Positions 25,529 through 33,817 of a stretch of DNA of 64,000 nucleotides are shown here, piece by piece. Within the stretch, counting starts at the first letter, position 1. Every line of letters starts with the position of its first letter. The stretch comes from Acidimicrobiales bacterium. Its GTDB lineage: Bacteria > Actinomycetota > Acidimicrobiia > Acidimicrobiales > Aldehydirespiratoraceae. Both the position numbers and the translations under genes were made by a program. The stretch spans positions 62,001 through 126,000 of the forward strand of contig JAJCXY010000041.1 in NCBI GenBank assembly GCA_029263215.1, read 5' to 3'. Under the pieces are notes generated by a model. That model worked only from the letters and a program-made list of their open reading frames with translations, had not been told where the DNA came from and searched no databases.

Positions 25529-25557
25529 CGGGCGATCATATGCGTCACACTGGTGGA
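25529..25557. promoter_or_regulatory. Compact divergent promoter region, both genes leaderless
   Basis: Minus strand: TATGAT at 25535-25540 ends 6 nt before the ATG at 25528. Plus strand: CACACT at 25546-25551 ends 6 nt before the GTG at 25558. Only 29 nt separate the two start codons, so each promoter's -35 region must lie inside the opposite gene. Confidence 0.5.
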
Positions 25558-25929
25558 GTGCCGGTTCGAGTGGATAAGTGGCTGTGGGCGGTGCGGGTGT
25601 TCAAGACCCGCACCAAAGCCAATACCGCGTGCAGCGACGGTCGTGTGCTCGTCAACGACACCGTCGCCAAGCCTGCGACCAAGGTGAGCCCGGGTGATGT
25701 GGTGAGCGCGAAGCGACGCGACCGCACGATCGTTTATGTGGTGGTCGAGCCCATCGCCAAGCGGGTGTCGGCCACTCGTGCCGCGGAGTGTGTGGAGGAT
25801 CGATCGCCGCCACCCGAACCGCGCGACCAGATCCCCGCTCCGGTGTGGGCCCAGCGTGATCGGGGTACGGGTCGACCCACCAAGCGTGATCGACGCCAGA
25901 TCGATCGGCTACGAGGTCGACGGAACTGA
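25558..25929 (+). CDS. S4-domain RNA-binding protein (HslR/Hsp15-like)
   Basis: A 123-residue protein opening with an S4 RNA-binding domain: MPVRVDKWLWAVRVFKTRTK, then ACSDGRVLVNDTVAKPATKV and PGDVVSAKRRDRTIVYVV (about residues 1-70), followed by a basic tail rich in Arg (GRPTKRDRRQIDRLRGRRN). The arrangement matches the HslR/Hsp15 group, heat-shock proteins that bind stalled 50S subunits still carrying nascent chain-tRNA. The role is inferred from family. The GTG at 25558 is chosen because S4 homology starts there and CACACT lies 6 nt upstream. It converges on the DUF3179 gene. Confidence 0.85.
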   Translation: MPVRVDKWLWAVRVFKTRTKANTACSDGRVLVNDTVAKPATKVSPGDVVSAKRRDRTIVYVVVEPIAKRVSATRAAECVEDRSPPPEPRDQIPAPVWAQRDRGTGRPTKRDRRQIDRLRGRRN

Positions 25930-25946
25930 CACACAGCCGGCGAGGC

Positions 25947-27302
25947 TCACTCCAGCCAGAGCTCGGTATCGGGGTGGAATTGGCTCCACGCGAACCAGAA
26001 GGATTCGTGGGTTGCGTACTGCTCACCGGTTTCGGTGTCGGTGGCGATGAAACCGTCACCGACCAGGCTGAGCGAGACCCCCGCGAATGCCAGCGGCGTG
26101 CCGTCTCCGATGACGGTTCTCGCCGCGGCAGCGGGGAATGCCACCCCCAGACCATCAGCCCTGATCACCCCTACCACGAGCTCCTGAACGTCGAGGCGGG
26201 GATCGGCATCGCCGATCGGGAAGATCGGACCGTTGTCGTCTCGCCCCCGTAGGGGGTCGGCTGGGTAGGTGCGACCGACTCCCCCGTCCTGGGCGAGGAG
26301 CAGGGACGAGGGGTGATCGACCTTCCACGCTCCCCACCTGCTGGTCACGACGCTGAGCTGCTCGAGCGCCACGCCGCGTTCGCGGAGAGGGCCGGTGACG
26401 GCTTCGCCGGTGAAGGTGTCGAACACCGACATGGTGTGCAACTCGAACATCACCTTGTTGGAGCGCGATAGGAGTCCGCTGGTGCGCAACTCGAACGCGT
26501 CGTTGCCGTCGAGGTCGAGCCCCTCAGGCACGGTGTCGGTTAGATAGGCCTGCGCAGATCCACAGAGGGTGCAATAGGGGATGGCGACCCGCCGCCCACC
26601 TATGGTCATGTTCACCATCTCGTGGACTTCCATCATGTTCTTGGGGAGAGCGACAGCCTCGTCGCCGATCACCACCCCGAAGATCAACCGGTCGTCGGCC
26701 AGCCAGTCGTCGTCGCTGCCCGCCTTGACGAGGGGCGGGTCGTCGAGAGCAGGAATGCATCCCCGCGGGCAGCCGAATAGCATCTCAGGGATGGGCCGAT
26801 CGTCGATCAAGACCCCGCCCCAAGACACCCACCGCCAGTCGATCGTGGCGTCGTCGTCGTCGAAGAAGGGAGCCCAGGCCGGCTCGATCAGCTCGAACAC
26901 CTGGCGTTTCCAACGCACATAGTCGGGTGGTGCCGGAGTGTCTGAGGTAATCAGGTGATCGGTGACAAACATCCACACTGGTTGATCATCGGGGACAGCG
27001 ACGCCACTGTTGGCCTCCCAGGCGTCGATGGTGGCTCGCCCGAGGAAGGTGGTGGGCGAGATGAAGCGGAGGAGGTCGGCGAAGAGCCAGCCGATACGCG
27101 GGTCGCCGGCGCGCGCCAGCCGCTCCACCGCGGCGATGTCGGGTTCGCCTTCGAGTGATCCGAACAGAGATTCCAGGTCATCCCGCGTGGAATCCTCGAG
27201 CGGAGTGACCACTGCTTCGTCATCGCCGGCGTTGCCGTCGGCGCAGGCCGCGGCCAACAGGGTCACGGCGATGGCAATGGCGAGGCGGACTCGGCGATTC
27301 AT
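25947..27302 (-). CDS. DUF3179 domain lipoprotein
   Basis: A 451-residue lipoprotein: MNRRVRLAIAIAVTLLAAA then Cys20. The DUF3179 core is evident from about residue 220, in the segment RVAIPYCTLCGSAQAYLTD with its C-x2-C pair, followed by LRTSGLLSRSNKVMFELHT, SVFDTFTGEAVTGPL and the C-terminal GEQYATHESFWFAWSQFHPD. The N-terminal part contains a helical region with LERAGDPRIGW-like repeats. Function of DUF3179 is not established; the paired Cys near a His-containing tail suggest a redox or metal site (inference). The start at 27302 is set by the signal peptide; the open frame extends further upstream without support. It follows guanine deaminase by 28 nt. Confidence 0.85.
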   Translation of the reverse strand: MNRRVRLAIAIAVTLLAAACADGNAGDDEAVVTPLEDSTRDDLESLFGSLEGEPDIAAVERLARAGDPRIGWLFADLLRFISPTTFLGRATIDAWEANSGVAVPDDQPVWMFVTDHLITSDTPAPPDYVRWKRQVFELIEPAWAPFFDDDDATIDWRWVSWGGVLIDDRPIPEMLFGCPRGCIPALDDPPLVKAGSDDDWLADDRLIFGVVIGDEAVALPKNMMEVHEMVNMTIGGRRVAIPYCTLCGSAQAYLTDTVPEGLDLDGNDAFELRTSGLLSRSNKVMFELHTMSVFDTFTGEAVTGPLRERGVALEQLSVVTSRWGAWKVDHPSSLLLAQDGGVGRTYPADPLRGRDDNGPIFPIGDADPRLDVQELVVGVIRADGLGVAFPAAAARTVIGDGTPLAFAGVSLSLVGDGFIATDTETGEQYATHESFWFAWSQFHPDTELWLE

Positions 27303-27330
27303 CAGTAGATGAAACTCCGCGGGGCCTCGT

Positions 27331-28671
27331 TCAGTTCCCGACGACTGTCCGGCCGTCCACCCAGACAGTCGATATGTCGTCGGGACCGGCGAGGCGGACG
27401 ATCTTTTCGAACAGGCGGGCGTCGTCGTCGATGTCGGCCCAGTAACGGATGGCTCCGCCGCGCCGGTCGAGATCGACCACCAGGGCATCGAATCGCCGCC
27501 CAACGTCGAGGAGGCCCACCGGAACTCCCAGTGCTTCAGCTCCACCGGCGGTGGCCAACCAGAAGGCGGTCACGGTATCGATCGCCGAGTTGGCCACCCC
27601 CCGCCGGTCAGCGGCGATCGAGGCGTCGACTCCGTCGTCGAGCAGGCGCGACACCGTCACGGCATCGTGGCACTGCTGGAGCACCCCGGCCCGGGCGCCA
27701 CCTGCGATATCGGTGCCGAGCCCCACTCGTACGCCGGCATCGAGGGCACGCCGGGCGGGAAAGACAGCGTTGCCGAAGTAGGCGTTGGACAAGGGGCAGT
27801 GAGCGATGCCGGCACCCCGCCCGGCGATGAGGCCCATGTCGGCGGATGAGACGAAGTCGGCGTGAGCGAGGATCGTGTGATCGGCGAGGAGCCCGAACCG
27901 GTCGAGCATCTCGGTGTCGCTCATGCCGAACCGCTCGAAGGCGTAGCCGTGTTGCCAGTCGGACTCCGAGCAGTGAGTCTGGACCCGAACCCCCGAGGCG
28001 GCCGCGAGTTCGCCCATCCCTGCCAGCAATTCGTCGGTGCAGGCGGGGCCGAAACGAGGGGTGAGGATCGGCTCGACGATTCCATCCGGCCCGGCCACCG
28101 AGCGCACCTCGTCGATCGATGCCTCCGAGTCGGCCAGAGCTGAGCGGGCATCGGCATCTCGATACCACTCGGGAGTCCCTTCAGGATGATCCATCGCGAC
28201 CCGTCCGACGAAGGCTCGCTGGCCCGCGGCGGCACAAGCTCGAGCCAACTCGATGGTGGCCTGCCTGTGGACCGACGAGTAGTAGACGGCGGTGGTGGTT
28301 CCGTGCGCCAACAGGGAACCGACCAGATCGGCGTAGACGACGCGCGCGAAGTTGGCATCGGCGAAGCGGGCCTCGCAGGGGAAGGTGTGCTCGAAGAGCC
28401 ACTTCTCGAGAGGCAGGTCGAGGGCGGTGCCGAGTTGGGGCCACTGGGGAGCATGGATGTGGAGGTCGACGAGGCCCGGCATCAGGACCGAGCCCTCCGG
28501 GATGGTCGTGACATCGGCGGTGGCGGCGGTCGCGGTAGCGGCCACGTCGGAGCTGGCATCATGAGTCGCCACGATCGTGCCTTCGTCGACGACGATCACC
28601 CGGTCGCCTGTGTCGAGCTGATCTCGGGTCGGGGTCTGCATGACCCGCCCCACATAGGTGTGCACGCCCAT
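27331..28671 (-). CDS. guaD: Guanine deaminase
   Basis: A 446-residue amidohydrolase that converts guanine to xanthine and ammonia in purine salvage. Metal ligands are in PGLVDLHIHAPQWPQ (about residues 66-80; the DLHIHAPQ wording is characteristic of guanine deaminase), QTHCSESDW (about 232-240), HADFVSSADMGLI (about 267-279) and the Asp of GLGTDIAGG (about 316-324). FEHTFPCEARF is also a guanine deaminase landmark. The gene begins 3 nt after the MMPL transporter stop and precedes the DUF3179 gene, all on one strand, though a functional link with these neighbours is not obvious. Confidence 0.92.
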   Translation of the reverse strand: MGVHTYVGRVMQTPTRDQLDTGDRVIVVDEGTIVATHDASSDVAATATAATADVTTIPEGSVLMPGLVDLHIHAPQWPQLGTALDLPLEKWLFEHTFPCEARFADANFARVVYADLVGSLLAHGTTTAVYYSSVHRQATIELARACAAAGQRAFVGRVAMDHPEGTPEWYRDADARSALADSEASIDEVRSVAGPDGIVEPILTPRFGPACTDELLAGMGELAAASGVRVQTHCSESDWQHGYAFERFGMSDTEMLDRFGLLADHTILAHADFVSSADMGLIAGRGAGIAHCPLSNAYFGNAVFPARRALDAGVRVGLGTDIAGGARAGVLQQCHDAVTVSRLLDDGVDASIAADRRGVANSAIDTVTAFWLATAGGAEALGVPVGLLDVGRRFDALVVDLDRRGGAIRYWADIDDDARLFEKIVRLAGPDDISTVWVDGRTVVGN

Positions 28672-28674
28672 TGT

Positions 28675-30936
28675 CTAGGTCGACGATCCCTCGACGTTCA
28701 ATCGAGGCACCACCCGGTCGAGCCATGCGGGCATCCACCAGTTTCGTTCGCCCAGCAGTTCCATGGTGGCGGGGACCAGAAGCATACGAACCAGAGTTGC
28801 GTCGAGGAATATCGCTGCGCCGAGGCCGGTACCGAAGATCTGGGGCACGCGGTTGTCCTCGAGAATGAAGCTTCCGAACACCACCACCATTATCGCGGCC
28901 GCGGCGGTGATCACTCTGGCAGTGGAGGCCAGACCATCGGCCACCGACTCGACGGCATCACCGCTGCGAACGAACTCCTCCCTCACCCGGGAGAGCAGGA
29001 ACACCTCGTAGTCCATCGACAACCCGAACACGATCGCGAACAGCATCATCGGAATGAACGGCTCGATCGGGGCCGGTTCGATACCGGTGAAGGAACTGGC
29101 CCACCCCCACTGGAACAGGGCCACTACGACGCCATAGGCGGCGCTGATCGAGAGCAGGTTCATGATCACCGCCTTCAGCGGCACGAGAACCGATCGGAAG
29201 ACGGCCATCAACAACACGAACGACAGGAGCAATACGGCGGCGAAGAACACCGGGATCCTGCGAGCGAGATAGTCGGAGAAGTCGACGCCCGCCGCGGTGT
29301 TGCCGGTGATGTTGACATCGAGTCCCGTGCCCGAGACCGCAGCCGGGACCACCTCATCGCGAAGTCGGCCGATCGTCTGCTCGGTAGCCAGATCCTGAGG
29401 AGCCGTGGTGGGGATCGCCTGCACGAGGAAGGCGGCCGGGGCCTCGCGATCACTGGGCACGACAGCCGCGATCGCGGCGATGCCGGGATCAGAATCGAGG
29501 GCCGCTACGAGAACCTCGACTCCGGCGGCATCGGTCGGGTCGCCCAACTCCACTGTGATCAGCAGGGGCCCGTTGAAGCCGGGGCCGAAGCCTTCGGCGA
29601 GGGTGTCGTAGGCTCGGCGGGTGGTGGTGTCCTCGGCGAAGTTCCCTTCATCGGAGAACCCGAGGCGGAGGCTGAATAGAGGGAGGGTCAAGGTGGCCAG
29701 GATGAGCACACCCAGACCCCCCACCAGCCACGGCCGACTCTGCACCGTGCGGCTCCACCGGTAGGCGAGGGTCTCACGCACCGGCTTCACCACACGGGGA
29801 GGAACCTGCTTCTTGAGGGGGCCGACCGCGAATCCGGCAATGAAAACCACGGCCGCCAGGGGCAGGAAGAGGATCAGCAACTGGAGGCCGAGGCCGATAC
29901 CCAACAAGGCGATGGCCACCAGCCCAGCGGTGACGAGTCCGCGGTAGCGGCTCACCTCTACCCGATCACCGGCAAAGCCCAGCAGGGCCGGGAGCAGAGT
30001 GAGGGACGAGATCATGGTGACGAGCACCGTGGTGGAGGCCGCGATGCCGATGCCGGTGATGAAGGCGAGTCCGATCACCAGCAGGCCCAGGAGGGAGAAA
30101 ACGACGGTGATGCCGGCGAAGAGGACAGCCCTTCCCGCAGTGTCCATCGCCTTGACCGTCGCATCGAGTGACGAGGCCCCCTTGTGGAGTTCCTCGCGGT
30201 ACCGCGTGACGATGAAGAGGGCGTAGTCGATGCCCACACCTAGGCCGACCATGGTGGCAATGATCGTGGAGAACTCGGGTCCGTGGGTGAAGTTCGACAG
30301 CAGAGTGGTGGCCGCGAGTCCGCCGCCGACACCGAAGATCGCCACTCCCAGCGGAAGGCCCATTGCCAGCACCGATCCGGTTGCGGCGATGAGAATCACG
30401 ATCGCGAAAGCGATTCCGATCAGCTCCGATTGGGGCGGCTCGAACTCGGAGAGCGCCTCGCCGCCGATCTCCACGGTGAGTCCGTCGATGAACGGCGCGA
30501 GAGCGGCGATGTCGGCCCCGAATTCACTACCCCGCTCGCCGGGGATGTCGGCATCGAGGTCGACGGTTGCGTAGCCCACGCTTCCATCGGGGCTGATCCC
30601 ACCGCCGGGTCCTCCGAAAGGATTGCCGACGGCGACGCCATCCATCTCGGAAACTTCTGCGAGCATTTCCTGCATCGACGACATGACTTCAGGGTCGGTG
30701 AGGCCCTGCTCGGCCGAGAACACGACCTGGCCCGAGAGACCCGTGCCTTGGCCACCGAAGTGACGGTCGAGCGCGTCGAAGCCGTCGGCAGTCTCGGAGT
30801 CGGGGGCCTCCAGGATCGCTTCGAAACCGGAGCCGATCACCTGAACGCCGGCGATGAGCAACACCACGACCGCCACCCAGGATCCGAGAACGACCCTTCG
30901 ATTCACGAAACACCAACAGCCGAGCTTTGCAAGCAT
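28675..30936 (-). CDS. MMPL/RND-family transporter
   Basis: A 753-residue polytopic membrane protein with two MMPL halves. TM1 (VVLGSWVAVVVLLIAGVQVI) is followed by an extracytoplasmic domain, then TMs 2-6 (for example LIGIAFAIVILIAATGSVLAM and LGVGIDYALFIVTRYREEL), a cytosolic linker, TM7 near residue 405 and a second outer domain. The final TM bundle contains GLSMDYEVFLLSRVREEF and LGAAIFLDATLVRMLLVPAT. The GxxxDY motif in both halves is the proton-relay signature of this family. MMPL proteins export lipids or siderophores; the substrate here is not evident. It lies between glycerol-kinase-like and guanine deaminase genes (30 and 3 nt gaps) and may be cotranscribed with the glp-like genes. 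Confidence 0.92.
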   Translation of the reverse strand: MLAKLGCWCFVNRRVVLGSWVAVVVLLIAGVQVIGSGFEAILEAPDSETADGFDALDRHFGGQGTGLSGQVVFSAEQGLTDPEVMSSMQEMLAEVSEMDGVAVGNPFGGPGGGISPDGSVGYATVDLDADIPGERGSEFGADIAALAPFIDGLTVEIGGEALSEFEPPQSELIGIAFAIVILIAATGSVLAMGLPLGVAIFGVGGGLAATTLLSNFTHGPEFSTIIATMVGLGVGIDYALFIVTRYREELHKGASSLDATVKAMDTAGRAVLFAGITVVFSLLGLLVIGLAFITGIGIAASTTVLVTMISSLTLLPALLGFAGDRVEVSRYRGLVTAGLVAIALLGIGLGLQLLILFLPLAAVVFIAGFAVGPLKKQVPPRVVKPVRETLAYRWSRTVQSRPWLVGGLGVLILATLTLPLFSLRLGFSDEGNFAEDTTTRRAYDTLAEGFGPGFNGPLLITVELGDPTDAAGVEVLVAALDSDPGIAAIAAVVPSDREAPAAFLVQAIPTTAPQDLATEQTIGRLRDEVVPAAVSGTGLDVNITGNTAAGVDFSDYLARRIPVFFAAVLLLSFVLLMAVFRSVLVPLKAVIMNLLSISAAYGVVVALFQWGWASSFTGIEPAPIEPFIPMMLFAIVFGLSMDYEVFLLSRVREEFVRSGDAVESVADGLASTARVITAAAAIMVVVFGSFILEDNRVPQIFGTGLGAAIFLDATLVRMLLVPATMELLGERNWWMPAWLDRVVPRLNVEGSST

Positions 30937-30966
30937 GGCCGCCAGTCAATCAGCGTCGACGGTGAA

Positions 30967-32409
30967 TCAGAGGGCGGGAGGAGAGACTGTGCCGGCCGAC
31001 GCGGCAGAAACTGCCACGGCAAAGGCCGATCTGCGAGATTCCCGTTCGTCGCCACTGATGTCGGGTTCGATCGGCTCACGGGACACGACCGGTGAGAAGT
31101 GGTCGACACCGACGGCTGCCGCTGCGAGTCGGGCGGCACCACGAAGAGTCGTCTCGGGATCTTGTGCCGCGAGAATATTGCGACCCGTGGTGTCGGCCAG
31201 GCGTTGGGGGAACACCCGGCTTCTGGAGAGACCACCATCAACCGGAAGGTTGACGCCCACCGCCAGTGCATCCGCCATTTCGGCGCAGCGGTGAGCCAGT
31301 CCATCGAGTACGCCCAACACCAGGTCGGCCGGCTCGGTGTCGAGGGAGATGCCCGAGAAGCTTGCTCGTATCGCACTGAGGTCGTGGGGTGTGCCGAGGC
31401 CTGCGAGGGCAGGCACCACGGTGACCAGGCCCGACCCACGGGTGGCGACCGGGTCGAGCTGATCGATCGACTCGAGCAGATTCATGCGCACGAGCCACTC
31501 GACCGCGGCGCCGGCGGTAGGTATCGAACCTTCGACGCAGGACGGCTCGATCTCTTCGCCGTGAGCCTCCAGGCGCCAGAGGGGAAGGATGTGAGCACCG
31601 GCCGGTACCGGTCCCGGTGTCGTGCCGTTGGCCACATCGAGCATCGCGGAGGTGCCCAGCGTGAGCTTGGCTTCTCCTTCACTGGTCTGGTGGGCGAAGC
31701 AGGCGGCCTGCTGGTCACCCGCTCGTGCCGCAAGCGGGACGGAGTGTCCGAGCAGGGCGGGAGCGGTGGCCCCGACGATCCCTGCTGTGGTGGTGACATC
31801 AGGAAGAACCGACCGATCGATGTGAAACAGGTCGAGCGCAGCGGCACTCCAGTCTCTGTGGCGCAGGTCGTAGAGTCCCGTGGCACTCGCATTCGAGGGG
31901 TCGGTGACGAAGGCCTCCCCATCGGTGAGTTTCCAGGTGAGCCAGGAGTCGATGGTGCCGACCCGAAGATCGCCGTGCTCGTGAGCCGCCCTCGCCTCGG
32001 GACTATTGGTGAGCAGCCATTCGATCTTCGTGCAGCTGGCAAGGGTGGTGACGGGGATTCCTTCACGGCGGAGTTGGTCGACGCGAACCTGGCTGCGATT
32101 GTCCTGCCAGCCGATCGCAGGCGTCAGCGGTGTGCCGGTGCTGGCCCTCCATCCGAGGAAGGTGGCCCGTTGACAGGCGAGGCCGATCGCGGCGACCTCC
32201 GATGCGGGTAGGTCGGCTTCGTCGAGTGTGCGACGAAGAAGGTCGAGAGGGATGGAGACGAGCAGATCGGGATCCTGCTCGACCCGACCTGGGGAGGGAA
32301 AGAGGGAGCCGAGGGGTGCCCGGGCCGACGCCCGGATCGAGCCATCGGATTCGAACAGGCCGACCCGCACCGATGTGGTGCCGAGGTCGATTCCGGCTAC
32401 GACGCTCAT
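30967..32409 (-). CDS. FGGY carbohydrate kinase, glycerol-kinase-like
   Basis: A 480-residue sugar/polyol kinase of the FGGY fold; the closest recognisable relative is glycerol kinase. Conserved features: GIDLGTTSVRVGLF at the start, IGWQDNRS, CTKIEWLL, GTIDSWLTWKLT, AGDQQAACFA and the C-terminal VDGGLSRSRVFPQRLADTTG. Compared with E. coli GlpK (from memory), Arg83, Trp103 and Asp245 are kept, but Glu84 is Ala (CQRATF for NQRETT), Tyr135 is Leu (TLASCTK for PYFSGTK) and Phe270 is Met (LGTSAM for YGTGCF). The glycerol pocket is thus rebuilt, and the substrate may be another polyol or dihydroxyacetone-like compound. Context: 4 nt after the ADAPS-like flavoprotein and in one run with glpD. Confidence 0.85.
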   Translation of the reverse strand: MSVVAGIDLGTTSVRVGLFESDGSIRASARAPLGSLFPSPGRVEQDPDLLVSIPLDLLRRTLDEADLPASEVAAIGLACQRATFLGWRASTGTPLTPAIGWQDNRSQVRVDQLRREGIPVTTLASCTKIEWLLTNSPEARAAHEHGDLRVGTIDSWLTWKLTDGEAFVTDPSNASATGLYDLRHRDWSAAALDLFHIDRSVLPDVTTTAGIVGATAPALLGHSVPLAARAGDQQAACFAHQTSEGEAKLTLGTSAMLDVANGTTPGPVPAGAHILPLWRLEAHGEEIEPSCVEGSIPTAGAAVEWLVRMNLLESIDQLDPVATRGSGLVTVVPALAGLGTPHDLSAIRASFSGISLDTEPADLVLGVLDGLAHRCAEMADALAVGVNLPVDGGLSRSRVFPQRLADTTGRNILAAQDPETTLRGAARLAAAAVGVDHFSPVVSREPIEPDISGDERESRRSAFAVAVSAASAGTVSPPAL

Positions 32410-32413
32410 CGGG

Positions 32414-33817
32414 TCAGGCGACCGGGTCGGGGATGACCGCGCCGGGGTTGAACAAGTCGTCGGGATCGAGCGCCTTTTTCACCGCGGCCAGCAGGGCAGA
32501 TCCGCCGGGGCCCAGCTCGTCGGCCATCCAGGGTTGACGAATCCGGCCTACGCCGTGGTGGTGGGCGATGCCTGCTCCCGCGGCAACCGTTGCCTCCATC
32601 GCAGCGTTCCAACAGGCGGCGTGGGTGGCGGCGAAGTCGTCGGGGTCGGGTGGCTGGGCCGCGAACGAGAAGTAGAGGTTGGCTCCCGATCGGTAGGCAT
32701 GTGACGAGTGGCCGGTGGCGGCGATCACCCCGGGAACGGCGCTGACCGCGGTGGTAACCGCGTGGTAGAGGTCGGCCAGCTTGCTCCACCCGGTGGCCAC
32801 TTCGATGGTGTCGACCACCAGGCCCTGCTCGAAGAGTTCGGTCCAGCTCGGCACGATGTTGCGTTGCTCGAACCAGTGATCGACGGCCTCTGAGTCGGCG
32901 GACTCACCTTCTGCGGTCCGGCAGAGATCGGCCACCGCCGCGGCCTCGAGTTGGGCGTGTCCGGGAGGACCCTCGTGGAGGAAGATCGCCATACATCTGC
33001 CGCGTGGCACGTGTTCGCCGAAGTGGCGCCGCGACTCGCGGGCGTCGTAGAGCCTCACGACGGGAGGTCGCCAACCGGGCACGACCACACTTCGGATCGC
33101 ATTGACTCCGGCTTCGATGTCGGCAAAGTGGAATGCCTGCCGGATCCCCGGCTCGGGCAGAGGTCGCAGCGAGAAGGTGACCTCGGTAACGATCCCCAAG
33201 GTGCCTTCACTGCCGATCAGGAGATGGCGGAGATCGGGGCCGGCCGCGGCACGGGGCGTGGATCGAGAGCGGTAGATGGAGCCATCGGGGAGTACCGCCT
33301 CCAGCCCATAGACCATGTCTTCGATGTTGCCGTAGGCGGTTGAATACTGGCCTGACGCGCGGGTGGCAACCCATCCGCCGACCGTGGATCGATCGATTGA
33401 TTGGGGCCAGTGGCCAATGGTGAAGCCGTGGGCCTGGACACGGTTCTCGGCATCGATGCCGAGGGTTCCCGCGCCGAAGGAGGCAAGAAGATCGGCCGGC
33501 TCGAGGTCGCGCATCCCCGCGAGTCGCTCGGTGCTGATCACCACCGAGTCGGGGCTCGGGAGCACCCCACCGACCACGCCGGACCCGGCCCCTCGCGTCA
33601 CGATCGGGGCGCGGTGGGCAAGACAGACCCGCACCACTGCGGCTACCGCGTCGACCGTGGTGGGTGTGGCCACCGCGGCAGGCATGGTGATCTTGCCCCG
33701 CCACTCGTCGAGCTCGGACCTCACCGAATAGTCGCGAGAGCGCAAGCGGCGGTCGTCGTCGCCAAGCAGCAGGTTGTCGCCGAGCACGGCAGCGAGATCG
33801 TCGAGCAATCCGGTCAT
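32414..33817 (-). CDS. FAD-linked oxidase resembling alkyl-dihydroxyacetonephosphate synthase
   Basis: A 467-residue flavoprotein of the VAO/PCMH fold. The FAD domain includes ATPTTVDAVAAVVRVCLAHR, PIVTRGAGSGVVGGV and HWPQSIDRSTVGGWVATRA (about residues 130-150), with IGSEGTLGIVTEVTFSL (about 206-222). The C-terminal half carries IAHHHGVGRIRQPWM (about 423-437), the triple-His motif that is essential in alkyl-DHAP synthase. ADAPS replaces the acyl chain of acyl-DHAP by a fatty alcohol in ether-lipid synthesis; many bacterial homologues are instead of unknown oxidase function. It overlaps the glpD stop by 4 nt and precedes the FGGY kinase by 4 nt, pointing to a role in glycerol or DHAP chemistry. 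The start at 33817 begins the homologous region. Confidence 0.85.
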   Translation of the reverse strand: MTGLLDDLAAVLGDNLLLGDDDRRLRSRDYSVRSELDEWRGKITMPAAVATPTTVDAVAAVVRVCLAHRAPIVTRGAGSGVVGGVLPSPDSVVISTERLAGMRDLEPADLLASFGAGTLGIDAENRVQAHGFTIGHWPQSIDRSTVGGWVATRASGQYSTAYGNIEDMVYGLEAVLPDGSIYRSRSTPRAAAGPDLRHLLIGSEGTLGIVTEVTFSLRPLPEPGIRQAFHFADIEAGVNAIRSVVVPGWRPPVVRLYDARESRRHFGEHVPRGRCMAIFLHEGPPGHAQLEAAAVADLCRTAEGESADSEAVDHWFEQRNIVPSWTELFEQGLVVDTIEVATGWSKLADLYHAVTTAVSAVPGVIAATGHSSHAYRSGANLYFSFAAQPPDPDDFAATHAACWNAAMEATVAAGAGIAHHHGVGRIRQPWMADELGPGGSALLAAVKKALDPDDLFNPGAVIPDPVA

